Below are positions 31,887 through 43,900 of a DNA stretch of 64,000 nt, piece after piece. Made by a program: the position numbers and the translations under genes. The notes beneath the pieces are model-generated. The model made no database searches. It saw only the letters and a list, made by a program, of their open reading frames with translations, and was not told the origin of the DNA. Origin of the DNA: Brienomyrus brachyistius (taxonomy: Eukaryota; Chordata; Actinopteri; Osteoglossiformes; Mormyridae); contig NC_064542.1 of the NCBI RefSeq assembly GCF_023856365.1, forward strand, positions 10,285,363 through 10,349,362, written 5' to 3'. Numbering within the stretch: the first letter of the stretch is position 1; the number at the start of each line of letters is the position of its first letter.

Positions 31887-32444
31887 TTTTACACCAATTT
31901 TTATATAAGTTCTTATCATTTAACAATATCTCGTCACTTAAGCATCATCATTCCTTCAGCCATTCACAATAATTGTTTTTTCCCTTAATTCACACCCCTA
32001 GGTGATAAGTTTGTCCATCATTTCTTTTACCGTTTGGTCTCTCGGCTGAACATAATGGTGGTGCGAGCAGCTCCACTTGGTTTTTTAAAAACGCTCAGCC
32101 GTGAACTTCTGGTGAACTCAGGCGAATCCCTTCAGTAGTAAACCTTGGCAGTTTCAGCCTTTTACACATTGTCTAACTAAAAGGTTGATAATATATTTGT
32201 CCTTTAACATAGTGATAAAATATACGTTAATAAAAGTGAATATTCATAGATTCAGGACTAACATAAAGTAGCTAACAGAATCTCAGACTAACAAAAGGTG
32301 TAAATACATACTCAGTTGATTACATTGTGTTGATTACATTATAATGTTTACATTGTAATGATTACATCATGGATATTTGACATACTTTTTAATAATATCA
32401 TAATACTTGTATTCTACGTTATTATAGTGCTAAATAATATTCCA
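31887..32444 (-). repeat. 3' LTR of the ERV (U3 complete, R-U5 missing)
   Basis: Shares about 490 bp with 42385-42877. On the minus strand it starts TGGAATATT beside a purine tract (aaaggggggaaa), so the U3 start is present. The other end stops matching the 5' LTR at about 31887. The AATAAA-containing R-U5 part is absent. Confidence 0.75.
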
Positions 32445-32847
32445 TATATTTCCCCCCTTTGGGACTCCAAGGAGTCCCACACACAATCCTGTCCATCCAA
32501 CCTAGGAGGGAGGGCAAAATCCCTAAGATCTAGGGAAATTCCACTCCCAGCCCGCCACAGGCACGGCCCCCCTTCGGGGTCCATGGCAGGCATGGCTCAC
32601 AAACTACTAACACTGAGAATCAACCAACAGCAGCACAGGGGGTACATCAGGAAAGGGAGGGGAGGATCGCCATACAATGACCTCCCCTGGATATACTGCA
32701 TATACAGCAGGACTACAAAATCTATTACAAACCCAATACAAAAACAAATATATGTAATACAAAGAAAAGTAAAAGGTTAACTAATAACATTGCAGACTAT
32801 AGATGTCGTGGGAGGCAGGCATGCTGCAGGTCTCCTGCTCGGAGTAT
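32445..32847 (-). other. ERV region between env and 3' LTR
   Basis: Noncoding. It ends in the polypurine tract (minus-strand aaaggggggaaa near 32450-32462) beside the 3' LTR. Confidence 0.5.
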
Positions 32848-34681
32848 TCACACACGGAACGGCTGAACTTCAGCTATGGGCAGGACTGCATCCGAGGTGT
32901 CTATGTCGCCATCCGTTTCCGTGTTCGTCCAGGAGGATGCCGCTCCAAACGGTCCTCCCACCATTCTAGACATTGCAGCTATAATCACCTGCCGGGACAG
33001 TGCTCTCCCCACTAGGGAGCGAACAAGAGGAACTACACAACAAAAGATTAGTAGCAGAGCAAAAATGAGCAGAGCACCCACACAGAGTGCTTTCATAACG
33101 GCTTACTGCCAACTTCCCCACATATCATACCACCAGTCAAACAACCCGTCATGTTGTCCTGCATTACTTGCCATCTCATCCTGTAACCCCTGCAACTTTC
33201 TCATAGCCTCAGTAAAGGAATCATCCGGGGCTGTATTATTAAGAATAAACGTACAGCACTGATCCCCAAACAGCACACACACTCCCCCTTTTTCTGCCAG
33301 GAGCCAATCCAGGGCCACCCTGTTCTGCCAGGTCATCAGACTGGTGGCCTGAAGCTGCTCCCCCAGAGATGCGAGTCCCTCCTGAGTATAGTTGGTAAAC
33401 CTCTGCTGATTATAGTACAAATAATTTATCCATTCCACATTTTTGTTAAGAGTAGGCCAAATTACTATTGATTCGAAACCAGCAGCTATCTCACTTCTCG
33501 CCTTATATTTCTCTGGAATGCCCCTCGGCTGGCCAATCGCATCTATATATACATTGGGATCCTTCACATAATTTGCAACAAATCTGCGGGACCTAGATGG
33601 TCGTCTTCTAGAATATATATCCACCTGGCTGGCTAACATTTTCCCTAGCGCAGCGGCCGCCCCAATTATAGGGAAGAGTAGGCCTCAATCCGCCCTCTTT
33701 ACCACACAGCCACCACACATCTGCCAGGGGCACACTCTGGTTTTCTAGCGCATCCAGCAGAACACGTGATAGTTCTCCATTCTGTACTCGGGGACCTTTC
33801 ACATCCCAAACAGTTCCACAGATTCCCCAGAAGATGCCTACCTCCTCTGGTCCATCATTTGTAAAACACTCATAAATAAGTCCCTTGAAAAAACTCAATT
33901 TGTTCACCACAATATCTTGCTGTCCCCCTTCCCAGGGCTTAAACTGCCCACAATGCTTTTCCACCTTGTAAGTATATTTAGTATTTCCCTGATATATCAG
34001 ACACTGATAGGGGCAGTATGGTATGCGCTCTGACTGGTTAGATATGGGTCTGCAGTCTTTCTCAGGAGCCTGCCCCTCCTGACACAGACTCTTCCAGAAT
34101 CTCATAATCCTCTCCATTTCCCATTCTTCACACCGTTTATTAGTGTATGGGAATGGGACTACCCTAACTGAAGGGTCAGGACCTGCACACAACACACAAC
34201 CCTCCTGCCCTAATGAGGCAGCGGTATACTTAGCCCATTTATACCACCAATTTCCAAGCGTACGTTTTGCTAATCCATCCAGGTCTGTTTCATCCTGGGT
34301 ATATTCTACAATTTGCTCACTCTCCTCACTCCCATATCTCCTCCCTATCTCTCTCCGCTTTCGCTCATTGTTATCTAAGAAGTTATTCAGCATCAAAGGA
34401 CAAGGCTGAGTCAGTGAAGTCAATTGTTCTGAACTCATCTGACCTGTGGTCCTGCTGTGCCCCCAGACCTGAAGGGCCTAATATATCATTAGCATCACCA
34501 ATATCATCGCTGTCAGCCCTACCAGAACCCACAGCTTCGTGTCCTGTCTGGAGTGGCTGGTCTGCTTGCGACGCTCCCTCTTGACCCTCAGTCTGTTCTG
34601 AACCTGAAACTGGCTCCACCCCAAGCTGTGGAGCTCCTCTGGGACCTCCATCAGGGCCATCTGAGCCAAGGGCAGCTGCAT
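32848..34681 (-). pseudogene. ERV env
   Basis: The leader frame at 34681-34478 ends in a hydrophobic signal/anchor stretch and then a TAG. The surface subunit follows in the same frame (34438-33608) with many Cys and the WWLCGKEGG motif. After a frameshift, 33639-33103 has a furin-type RSRR site, then the transmembrane ectodomain with a CX6CC motif (CVLFGDQCC). An in-frame stop precedes the membrane span at 33096-32848. The gene is broken at three places. Confidence 0.82.
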
Positions 34682-34973
34682 CCTCTGTGTCGTTTTCAGT
34701 GACTATCTGCCTTTCGTGCAGTACTCTAGTGCAGTGGTTCAAATGATACCACATGTTACTCCCTTCTACCTGTACTGCTGTTGCTGTGGCTCGTGTCACC
34801 TTGAAGGGTCCCTCTCGTCGGGGCTCGTGCCACTTTCGCTGGAACACTCGCAGGTAGACTTTATCTCCTGGAAAGATGACTGGCTCCTCCCGGTCTGTGT
34901 CTTCTTTCTGTGCTTTCTCCTTTTCCTGTTTGGAAATAGCTTTGTGTATTTTGGTTAAAGTCCTCATGTACAA
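34383..34973 (-). pseudogene. ERV integrase C-terminal (GPY/F) domain, overlapping env start
   Basis: The frame contains a GPY/F-type module (REGPFKVTRATATAVQV; MWYHLNHCTRV), the integrase tail typical of gammaretrovirus-like pol. It is out of register with the integrase core. It overlaps the env leader frame, which starts at 34681, as in many retroviruses. Confidence 0.75.
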
Positions 34974-34975
34974 CT

Positions 34976-37900
34976 TTAATTCATCCCCAGCTGATTTAGG
35001 CTGGGTCCCTTATACGGCCCCCTCCAAGTCGATCCAGGCATAGGTCTCCCTGTCAGCATTTCATGCGGAGACAAATGCGTCACCCTGTGCGTTTCCATCC
35101 GATATGCCATCAAGGCTATTGGCAGTGCATCTACCCAGTTCATTTTCGTGGTGGCGCAAATCTTATTCAGTTTCTGCTTAAGTGTGCCATTCACTCTCTC
35201 CACCATGCCCTGCGACTGAGGGTGATACACGCATCCCAACCTTTGTTTTATTCTCAGCTGTTGAACCACTAACTTCGTAACTATCCCCACAAAGGCAGCT
35301 CCATTATCAGAGCTTATTTCAGTTGGTATCCCAAACCTCGGAATCACCTCTCTGATCAGGAATTTCACCACTGTCATCGCCCCCATGTTCTTGGACGGTA
35401 TTGCCTCCACCCATCTGCTGAACCTGTCCACAATCACAAGTATATATCGCTTTCCATATGCTGTTTTTCCCATGTCCACATAGTCCATCACTAGGTGTCT
35501 GAACGGTCCCTCAGGCACTGGAATGTGCCCTACTGGGGCCATGATTGCTTTGCGCACATTGTTCTTAATGCACACCTCACATTCTGACAACCTTGCATCC
35601 ACCATTACTTGCAGCTGAGGTGCCCAGAAACCTTGTCATGTAATTTTCCGTAACACCTCCCCCCTTGTGCAATGGCAAAGACCATGCGCATCCGTTATCA
35701 AAATGTTCACCAGAGACAGAGGTGCGGCCAAACGTCCCTCATGGTTGCGATACAGACCATTAGCATCCTTAGAGGCCCCCCTTTTTAGCCACACAGAGGC
35801 CTCATAGGGACCCGCACATTCCTGCAGGGCCACCAGATCAGAAACAGTAAGGTCCGGCTCTACAGTCACCATAGGCAAAAGATGAGCAGTCCTGACCTGC
35901 ACAGCCGCCCTGGCTGCCGCATCAGAGGCCGCATTGCCTTGAATAACAAAATCACGACCTCTGCGGTGGGCCTGACACTTAACAACAGCCAAACGCTTAG
36001 GACGCATCATTGCTCCAAAATCTGATTATAATGCTGACTGGGGGAGCCGTCACTTTTGCGAAACCCCCTTTGCTTCCAGACTGCTCCAAACAGATGGCAT
36101 ACACCGTGTGCGTATGCAGAGTCTGTGTAGATTGTAACCGTCTTATGTTGTCCTCGCCGGCACGCTTCAGTCAAAGCCTTTAGCTCCGCTAATTGAGCGG
36201 AACACGGTTGTGCCACTGGCTCTGAAACGAGAGTGTAAAAATCATCACCCTGTGCCTGAACTACAGCAAACCCAGCCTTCAAGGCATCCCCATCTCTCCA
36301 ACATGAGCCATCCACAAACAACACCATCTCGCTATTTTCAATGGGAGAGCTCTCCAAGTCTGGTCTCAGTTTAGTGTAAACCAAAGACTCTGCCACACAC
36401 TCATGTGGCTGCCCCTCATCCTCCAGGGGAATGCTGTCTGCAGGGTTTACTGTAGTGCAGCGCTTTATTGTCACATCTGGGTAAGTGAGAAATGCAAAGT
36501 ACGCTAGCTGCATTGCTGGGGTCAACACAAAGTTGCCTTTGTCAATAAGGTCCACCACCTTATGTGAAGTATAAATTGTCACTGGATAACCCATTGTGAT
36601 GGCAGTGGCCTTTTCATAGCCTAAATAGGCAGCCACCACTCCCTGGAAACAGGGTGGGTATCTCTGAGCCACATTGTCCAGCTTCATGCGGTAGTATGCC
36701 AATGGCTGCTTCCGTCTGCCAGGACACAAGTCCTGAGTGAGCAGGGCTGTCCCAAAGCCGTCCTTCCTGTTCCCGACATACAGATAAAACGGCTTGGTGT
36801 AGTCTGGGAGGCCCAGAGCAGGTGCATTCTGTAGCTCCTGCTTGATAGATTCAAATGCTACTGAGGCCTCATTTGTCCAAATTAAGGAGGCCTTCAAATT
36901 AGTGTGGCCCTCCTCCTTTATCAGTGCCCGCAACGGTGCCACCTTCACAGCATAGTCCTCAATCCAGTCCACGCTGAATCCTGTCATCCCTAAAAAAGTC
37001 AGCATCTGTGACACAGTCATGGGTTTAGGAGCCTTAGTGATTCCCTTTAGCTGTTCTGCTGCTATAGCTTTCCTCCCATGGCTGATCTCACGCCCCAAGT
37101 ACGTAACCTGCTCTTGGCAGTACTGCAACTTGGCCTTGGACACCTTATGCCCCCCTTTCGCCAAGACCTTCAGCAACTGCACTGAGTCCTAGTGGCAGTC
37201 TGCCAGCGTTTCAGCACACAACAATAGATTATCCACATACTGTATCACTGTACTTTTTAAATTCAGTCCATCTAAGTCTGCCTTAAGCACCTGATTAAAA
37301 ACATGCGGCGAATGCTTAAATCCCTGTGGCATCCTCGTGTAGGTATACTGCTGACCCCTGTAGGTGAAAGCAAACAGAAACTGTGACTGTTCTGCAAGGG
37401 GCACATTGAAAAACGCTGAACACAAATCCACAACTGTAAACCATTTTGCATTGGGGGGCACATTTGTCAACAGTGTGTGTGGATTGGGAACTTCTGCTGT
37501 CTGATCCTCCACTACCTCATTCACTGCACGCAAATCATGAACCAGCCTCCACTTTTCACGTCCTGCCTTTGGCACAGGCAAGAGGGGGGTGTTGCAGCAG
37601 CTAATGGTAGGCACCAACACCCCTGCATCCAGTAATCCCTCTATCGTTTCCCTTATACCTTCCTCTACCTCAGGTTTCAAGGGGTACTGGTTTTTCCAGG
37701 GTGGTGTGCACCCTGGTTTAAGATAAATTTCCACTGGGCTAGCTGAATTTACTAGGCCTACATCTGTATCATGAGCAGTCCACACCTCCTCAGGCACTTC
37801 TCTTTCCATTTCCTGCCAACATTCCTCTGTACTTTCTTTTGCATCACACTGTACTTCTATCATGCTCCACAGCCACAAATCTCTGTTGTCTAACTTCAAA

Positions 37901-38775
37901 TCACCTACAACCTTTGCACTCCACTGAATCCTTAACATCTTCTCTCCTGCCGCTGCCTGCATGCCTTCACGCACCGTCGGCACCCAAACCACCTGCTTTG
38001 CTCGCCGCATCATTTCTCCCAGATCCAGCATAGACCAATTAAAAGCCACTGCTATGTGGGGTTCCGTGTCTGGTATGTTGTACCATTCTCCCACTATTCC
38101 CGTTTTCCGTATCGGAATGGCTACTCCCTCAGGGCCTAATTTTATCCCGTCTGTTATCATGCACATCCTTTCTTTCTCCCGGCCAGGCAGAGACTCTATC
38201 AGCTGATCCCACTCACCCTTTACTTCAGGATCACTGAATTTTCCCCATCGCAACAAACAAATATGTTTGTCCTGTGTCCAATTTAACCTATTGCTATATT
38301 GTTCCTGTATAAATGGGCCCCACTGTTCTAAAATTTCCCAAATTTTTCCAGTAACATCTTCAATCCCATATAAACTATACTGCCCTCTATGGAACAACAA
38401 ATTTTGTCGCATAAGGCTGTACTGTCCACTGAGCACCTCTACACCCCCCTCTGTACATTTTATGTCTATCTGCAGCTGACACAAAGCATCTCTGCCTAAC
38501 AAATTCACTGGGGTGTGCTCTGATATTAGTATGGGCATATTTACATTTTTGTCCCCTATCTTAATCTCCACTGGAGCAGATTTTGGAATATGCTGCACTT
38601 GTCCCGAGAATCCTATGGTCCTGACCTTCTCAGCGGACCGGGGGATATGACTGGCATCTTTTAGTCCTACACAAGTGTAGGTGGCTCCAGTGTCTATCAT
38701 CATTGGTATTACTTTGCCATTTATTTGAACCTGCAGCATCGGCTCAGCCTCAGACCCCTTACTCAACATTGGCAT
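34976..38775 (-). pseudogene. ERV pro-pol
   Basis: Protease (MIDTGATYTC) and RT lie at 38775-37189. RT thumb and RNase H (FVDGSC, TDSAYAHG) lie at 37182-36007. The RNase H end and integrase start lie at 36010-35636, and the integrase core (MDYVD, SSDNGAAF, VERVNG) at 35605-34976. The RT active box reads YVDN instead of YVDD, which removes a metal-binding Asp. A TAG near 37189 and a TGA near 35636 are in-frame stops. Register shifts lie near 36007 and 34976. Confidence 0.87.
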
Positions 38776-38951
38776 CTGAGGTCCCCCTTTAGGATTCTCT
38801 GGGCACCCCTAGAATAAACGTCCCTGGGCCCACGGGTTGATCGGACCCCGTGGTCTGTTATTCTGCAACTGTGGATTGCCACCCCTGCCTCTATTTGGCA
38901 TTGGACCTATAGAGCTTCCTGGATTAACCGGGCCCATAGGGCGTCTCGGGC

Positions 38952-40819
38952 TCACCTCCTGAAAGGGTGGATTTGGCAGACTCTAGAGGTGTGTCCGGGC
39001 TGGTTACAGTTCCAGCACACCAGCTGAAGTGGCCTGTTCCCCAGTCTTCCCATAGACTGGGATTGTCTAATTTGTGGGAAATCAGGTGCTCTCTGGTCAC
39101 CCCCCCACCTATCATATCTATTGTCTCTATTCCAATCAGGGACCGAAGGCCAATTAGTGTTCTGAGGGGCCCCAGCGACAGGAGACTGTTGACTGTCCAC
39201 AGGCTGCCCCCGGGGGCTGGGGTCCGGAGAGACCACTGGTGCCTGGACTTTTTTCTTTTTAGCGGTCTGCTCCTCCAGCTGCATCTGATTCAGTTTCTTT
39301 GTCAGCTCCTTCTCACGCTCTTTAGCAGAGTCCTCCTCCTCTCTGTACATGTCAATAGCATGAATCAGCTGCTCACGGTACTGCTCCTCAGGCATAGTAA
39401 TAAGTCCCACAACTTGCCTTTTCACTGGCTTAGGGAGCGCGTCCTGCAGTGTCCTCCGGTACAGACCTCTGAATGCCGGATTCTGCAGGTCCTGCTCTGT
39501 CTCAGTGCGCCACCGCTTTTCTTGAGCTTGCAGATAGGCAGCTGGGCTCTCCCCCTCCTTTATGGGCTCCACCTTCATTTCAACCACACTCCACATGGAG
39601 GAAACATTAATCGCAGCTGGTGCCAGAGGTTAGCACGGTAACCGTCAAAGGGACATGCATCATTCACAGGAGTCCCTGTCGCCGCTGCCAGGCCACTGCT
39701 TCGCAGCAGTTTCTCCATTGCATCCACCCCCAAAGCGCGAGCCATAACCACCTTTATGTCACCTATCGCCAGGAGCCGACCCATAGTTTCCTCCTCTGAT
39801 GCTTTTATCCACTTTCCGGCCCCTTCTGCCAGGACAGGGAGTCTGAGAAGCAGGCCCTCCAGATCCTGTCCTGCCCATGGCACATACTGTCTCTGTGCTC
39901 CTTTCACCATTAACAGAAGCATCGGAGTGTACCTGGTGGGGGGCCTTACAGCCCTCCTGCTTCTCACTACTCTATCCTCTACTCCTTCCTCACTTTCTGT
40001 TTCTGTCTCCTTCTCCTGAAACTGACTCCATCCTTTAGATGGAGGGTTAGGGGTGTCCAGCAGGTGCATCAGCCCTTCTGTATCACTACCACCTGCTCCA
40101 TACCCCACCTTTTTAGCACTTCCTTTTTTCTCAGACCCACATGCCTGGCCTTCTGTTATTAGCTCACTCCCTCGCAGTCCTTCCTCCACGGCCTGCCGCA
40201 GCAATGCACTCACTTCCCTGTATCCATCTAAACAACTTGCTGTTCCTTTCTGCTCACTTCCTGCTTGATTCTTCTGTGTCACCTCACCTTTGAATTCTAC
40301 CTTCCCCTCTATTACTGGAAACTGACCCTTGTATGAAGGAGGTGGGGCTTCCACTAACGGGTATTGACTTTGATAAGACGGTGGCCATATTTCTTCCTGC
40401 CTCATCTCTTCTTTCTCACTTAATGCCTTTCTCATTGCTTCCTGGTCCCTTCTCCGGGTCTCTCCCTTTACTTTAAACAACCTCAAAACTTCCAGTTCCT
40501 TACGCCTTTTCTTTTTACGCCTTTCTGTGTTCTTATTAGCCTTATGATACTTTATCAGAGTCTCCATCTCCTCACACACTGCCACATCCCATGTGCCCCC
40601 TTTAGGCCACTTAGTTACCAGGGCCTTTGTTCTATTCTCCCACTTTTTAGACATCTTTTCTATCTTTGTTTTAAGCAGGGGGTGCTCCCTCCCCAGCTGC
40701 TGTACTGGTGTGTCTGCTGCCTTTACTGGGGCCTTCATTTTACTGCTTTCCTCCACTCTACTGTCACTTGGGCTGTTTTCCTGTCTGGTATAAAAATTAG
40801 CAAATTTCCTCACAGCCAA
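38952..40819 (-). pseudogene. ERV gag
   Basis: Two frames, 40819-39575 (414 codons) and 39596-38952 (214 codons), overlap out of register, so a frameshift lies near 39590. The first holds two PPxY-type late motifs (PPSYQ and PPPSYK), usual for recruiting the ESCRT budding machinery, and the start of capsid. The second continues capsid (EGESPAAYLQ), a charged coiled stretch, and one CCHC knuckle (CWNCNQPGHTSRVC) near its end. A single knuckle is typical of gammaretrovirus-like gag. Confidence 0.82.
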
Positions 40820-42229
40820 CCCGTGTTCTATTGTTTTCCTTTCTTTTCCTTAATAAGAATTCTCTCCCTGACTGAACCTACTTCACCTTAAAGTGTCACT
40901 GACTCTAAATTATTTTCTACTTACTCCTAACGTTGCACCCAATTATCTACGGGCACACATATACCGAAACTTCCCTTGTACTAGATCCTCAAAAACTTCC
41001 CTTCTCTCCTTTTTATCAGCCTGATTTTACGTTTGTCTGTCCACCGTGCACACGAGCCTCCTCACGCTTTCTCTGTTAAACTCCCTAATTCCATGGAAAG
41101 TCACGAAACCCCTTGTCTATGACCTGTTGTTCTCTCACAAAGATGTGCTTTAATACCCTTTATCTCTAAACTTAGTCTCTATAGTCCATAGAATCTTCTA
41201 ATCACATTTTATTCAAAAACTTTATTTTGAGATTTGTCAAAATTCTAAACTCACCTACCTGCACTTCCACTACTATAAATGATTTTTTATAGAAATACAC
41301 AAATGCTCTATCCAGTCCCCCTGCTAGATTGATCCCTTTTTAATTTTAGTCTCCTAAGCGGTTTTACCTCTGGGGTACTTATTTCTGCTTTATACACCTT
41401 ATCACTCAACTTATCCGTCAAAAATATATGTGCTTTTTCACTGATTCAACCCAAAATTGCATATATGATCACTTTCCCCACTTCTGCATAACAAGACCAG
41501 TCTGATCCAGCAGACCTTTAAAATCCCCACAACTTCTAATACTTAGGCTCTCTCTGGCCTTATTACTTTACCAATATTTTATTTGCAACAAAACATAACC
41601 TTTGCTTAAAACAATTCCTTAGCAACTTAGCAATATCTTTGTATCACGACATAACAGCACTTTTCCCCCACAACTTGAAACACACGGGCCCCTCCCTTAG
41701 GGCAACCCAACCTTTACTTTATCAGAACAGGGAGACCCCCCTCTCTTAGGGCGATGTCTCCGACTCACACTAATTCAAGAACCTGCAGCACAAACACTGG
41801 CCCTCTCTCAGGGCAATACCTTTAAATCACTTATTAAACCTTCAAGGCCTCTACGCCTCGCAACAGTATATCAAGCCCTCAGGGTCAACTTTCCCCTCCT
41901 TCAAGGCGCTTATCTCTGAGGGAATATCCACACGTGACCCTTCCTTTAGGGATTTCTCTCACATCACACACACACTGGGCCCACTGGACACTGCAGAAAC
42001 AGCTCTCTTATCTTTAGTTCTTTTAATCGGCGAGTACCCTTACCGGAAGGCCCTGCCTGGCGGCGTATGTCCCCGAGACACCCCCGTCTCCGTCTCCCTG
42101 TTCTATTTCCCTATTCTATTAAACAATAATAAAAAGCTTTCCTTACCTATGTTTGGGCGCGCCGCTCAAATGCAGACGGGTGTCTCCCGGTTCTCCGCCA
42201 GGTGGTCGCCTCCCCAGGTCTCTTCTCCG
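40820..42229 (-). promoter_or_regulatory. long ERV 5' leader with repeated hairpins
   Basis: About 1.4 kb lies between the primer site and gag with no long frame. Short GC-rich foldbacks of the form CCCTNAGNGAGGG recur at about 41687, 41737, 41800, 41876 and 41937. They could serve RNA packaging or translation. That is inference. Confidence 0.4.
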
Positions 42230-42247
42230 ATCCTGTTTGTGACGCCA
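42230..42247 (-). other. primer-binding site, tRNA-Ser-like
   Basis: On the minus strand TGGCGTCACAAACAGGAT lies five bases inside the LTR. It closely matches the complement of a vertebrate tRNA-Ser 3' end as remembered (about 17 of 18). Confidence 0.5.
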
Positions 42248-42252
42248 ATTTA

Positions 42253-42877
42253 TGTCGTGGTTTTTTCTCCTTCCCCGCCAAATCAGAAGTCCGAGGGCCG
42301 CTTGTGCAGTATCCAGAATTCAGTCTTTATTGCAACAATGAAGTTACAACCAAGGCTGGACACGTAAAAGTATGTCCAGTACTGTTTTACACTAATTTTT
42401 ATATAAGTTCTTATCATTTAACAATATCTCGTCACTTAAGCATCATCATTCCTTCAGCCATTCACAATAATTGTTTTTTCCCTTAATTCACACCCCTAGG
42501 TGATAAGTTTGTCCATCATTTCTTTTACCGTTTGGTCTCTCGGCTGAACATAATGGTAGCATGAGCAGCTCCACTTGGTTTTTTAAAAACGCTCAGCCGT
42601 GAACTTCTGGTGAACTCAGGCGAATCCCTTCCTTCAGTAGTAAACCTACGCAGTTTCAGCCTTTTACACATTGTCTAACTAAAAGGTTGATAATATATTT
42701 GTCCTTTAACATAGTGATAAAATATACGTTAATAAAAGTGAATATTCATAGATTCAGGACTAACATAAAGTAGCTAACAGAATCTCAGACTAACAAAAGG
42801 TGCAAATACATACTCAGTTGATTACATTGTGTTGATTACATTATAATGTTTACATTGTAATGATTACATCATGGATA
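42253..42877 (-). repeat. 5' LTR of the ERV (U3 start missing)
   Basis: On the + strand it begins TGTCGTGG next to the primer site. A minus-strand AATAAA lies near 42331. The distal end lacks about 70 bp of U3 found in the 3' LTR. Confidence 0.75.
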
Positions 42878-43506
42878 TTACATCATGGCACATATATCAA
42901 TCAGAGGTCAGAACATGGTAAATATGGATGAATAATTAACAGCAGAAGTGGCACTAATTGAAGTTATTTGAGAGCTGAAATAGCTGCCTCTTATTTCTAA
43001 GTCGAGCCGAATGATCTGGCTCACTAACAAGAGCCGAAATTCCCATCACTAAATGAAAGACACTCAGTTGTTCATTCACTGTAGGTGTTTATGTTCATTC
43101 CCAGGTGTAGTTTCCAGGCAATCGTATGCTGGCTTACAGCACAGCCTTACATGCCTCACTGACTCTCATTGGCCTACCTTCCGCTCCCTAATCTGCAGGT
43201 GTTCTCTTATTCCTTTTTCCGCCATCTACAGGGCGAGCAGTGGAACTGCAACTTAATTCAAAACTCAACAGGTAGCATCTCCTCCATATTAATGTATGTC
43301 CATCTATAGAACAAAAGGTTTATCCACAATTAAAATCAGCAGAAATCAGCTAAATTTCAACAGATTTTCAAGAAGTTTGTTTTTTACGAATGTCAGACAT
43401 GTATTCATGATACAGAATACTTGGTCAAATTAAAATTTCATATTTACAATCTAATGTACTAATGAACTTACTATATTTTCTAAGGACATCGTATATTCTT
43501 CTTATA
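42878..43506. other. spacer between ERV and gypsy 2
   Basis: No gene. A GAGCCG-rich stretch at about 43012-43048 (gagccgaatgatctggctca, gagccgaaattcccatc) resembles a hAT element end. Confidence 0.35.
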
Positions 43507-43667
43507 TGTTTTATGATGTGCTTTTAAATAAAACAGACGACCATGGGTTCGATATAGCTTTAATTGTGCACTGGGGTTCTTCCATTAACACGTTTTACCG
43601 GGACTCATTTCCATATCACAATACCCTTCGACATGTGGATTAATCTAATTATTCTAATATCATGACA
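43507..43667 (-). repeat. 3' LTR of gypsy element 2
   Basis: On the + strand TGTTTTATG...ATCATGACA. Intact. Confidence 0.85.
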
Positions 43668-43900
43668 TCACCCTTCTTTTAGAAAAAACTAAAAAGGTCT
43701 TACTATCTTCATTAACCATTCAACAGGTATATTAAACCGCTCAAAAGCAAACAACATATTCATGTTTTAAACCAACATTACAGCATTACCAGTGTCTAAT
43801 TTCTACTTTTTTCTTTTTCCTTTCTTTGTACAGGATTAACTAGTAGTACACAACCTCCCTACACATTGTACCAAACATAAGAACGTGAAGTATGTACTGG

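Larger units (their letters stand above)
31887..42877 (-). mobile_element. class I (gamma/epsilon-like) endogenous retrovirus
   Basis: A minus-strand provirus of about 11 kb with LTRs at both ends, a serine-type primer site, and gag, pro-pol and env in order. Pol and env motifs (single CCHC knuckle, GPF-type integrase tail, CX6CC in the transmembrane subunit) place it with class I retroviruses. Several stops, frameshifts and an altered RT catalytic box show that it is inactive. Confidence 0.9.

Noticed and set aside
31636..31926. Minus-strand frames near the ERV 3' LTR as an accessory viral gene
   Set aside because: They straddle the point where LTR similarity ends, and they show no domain or codon pattern.
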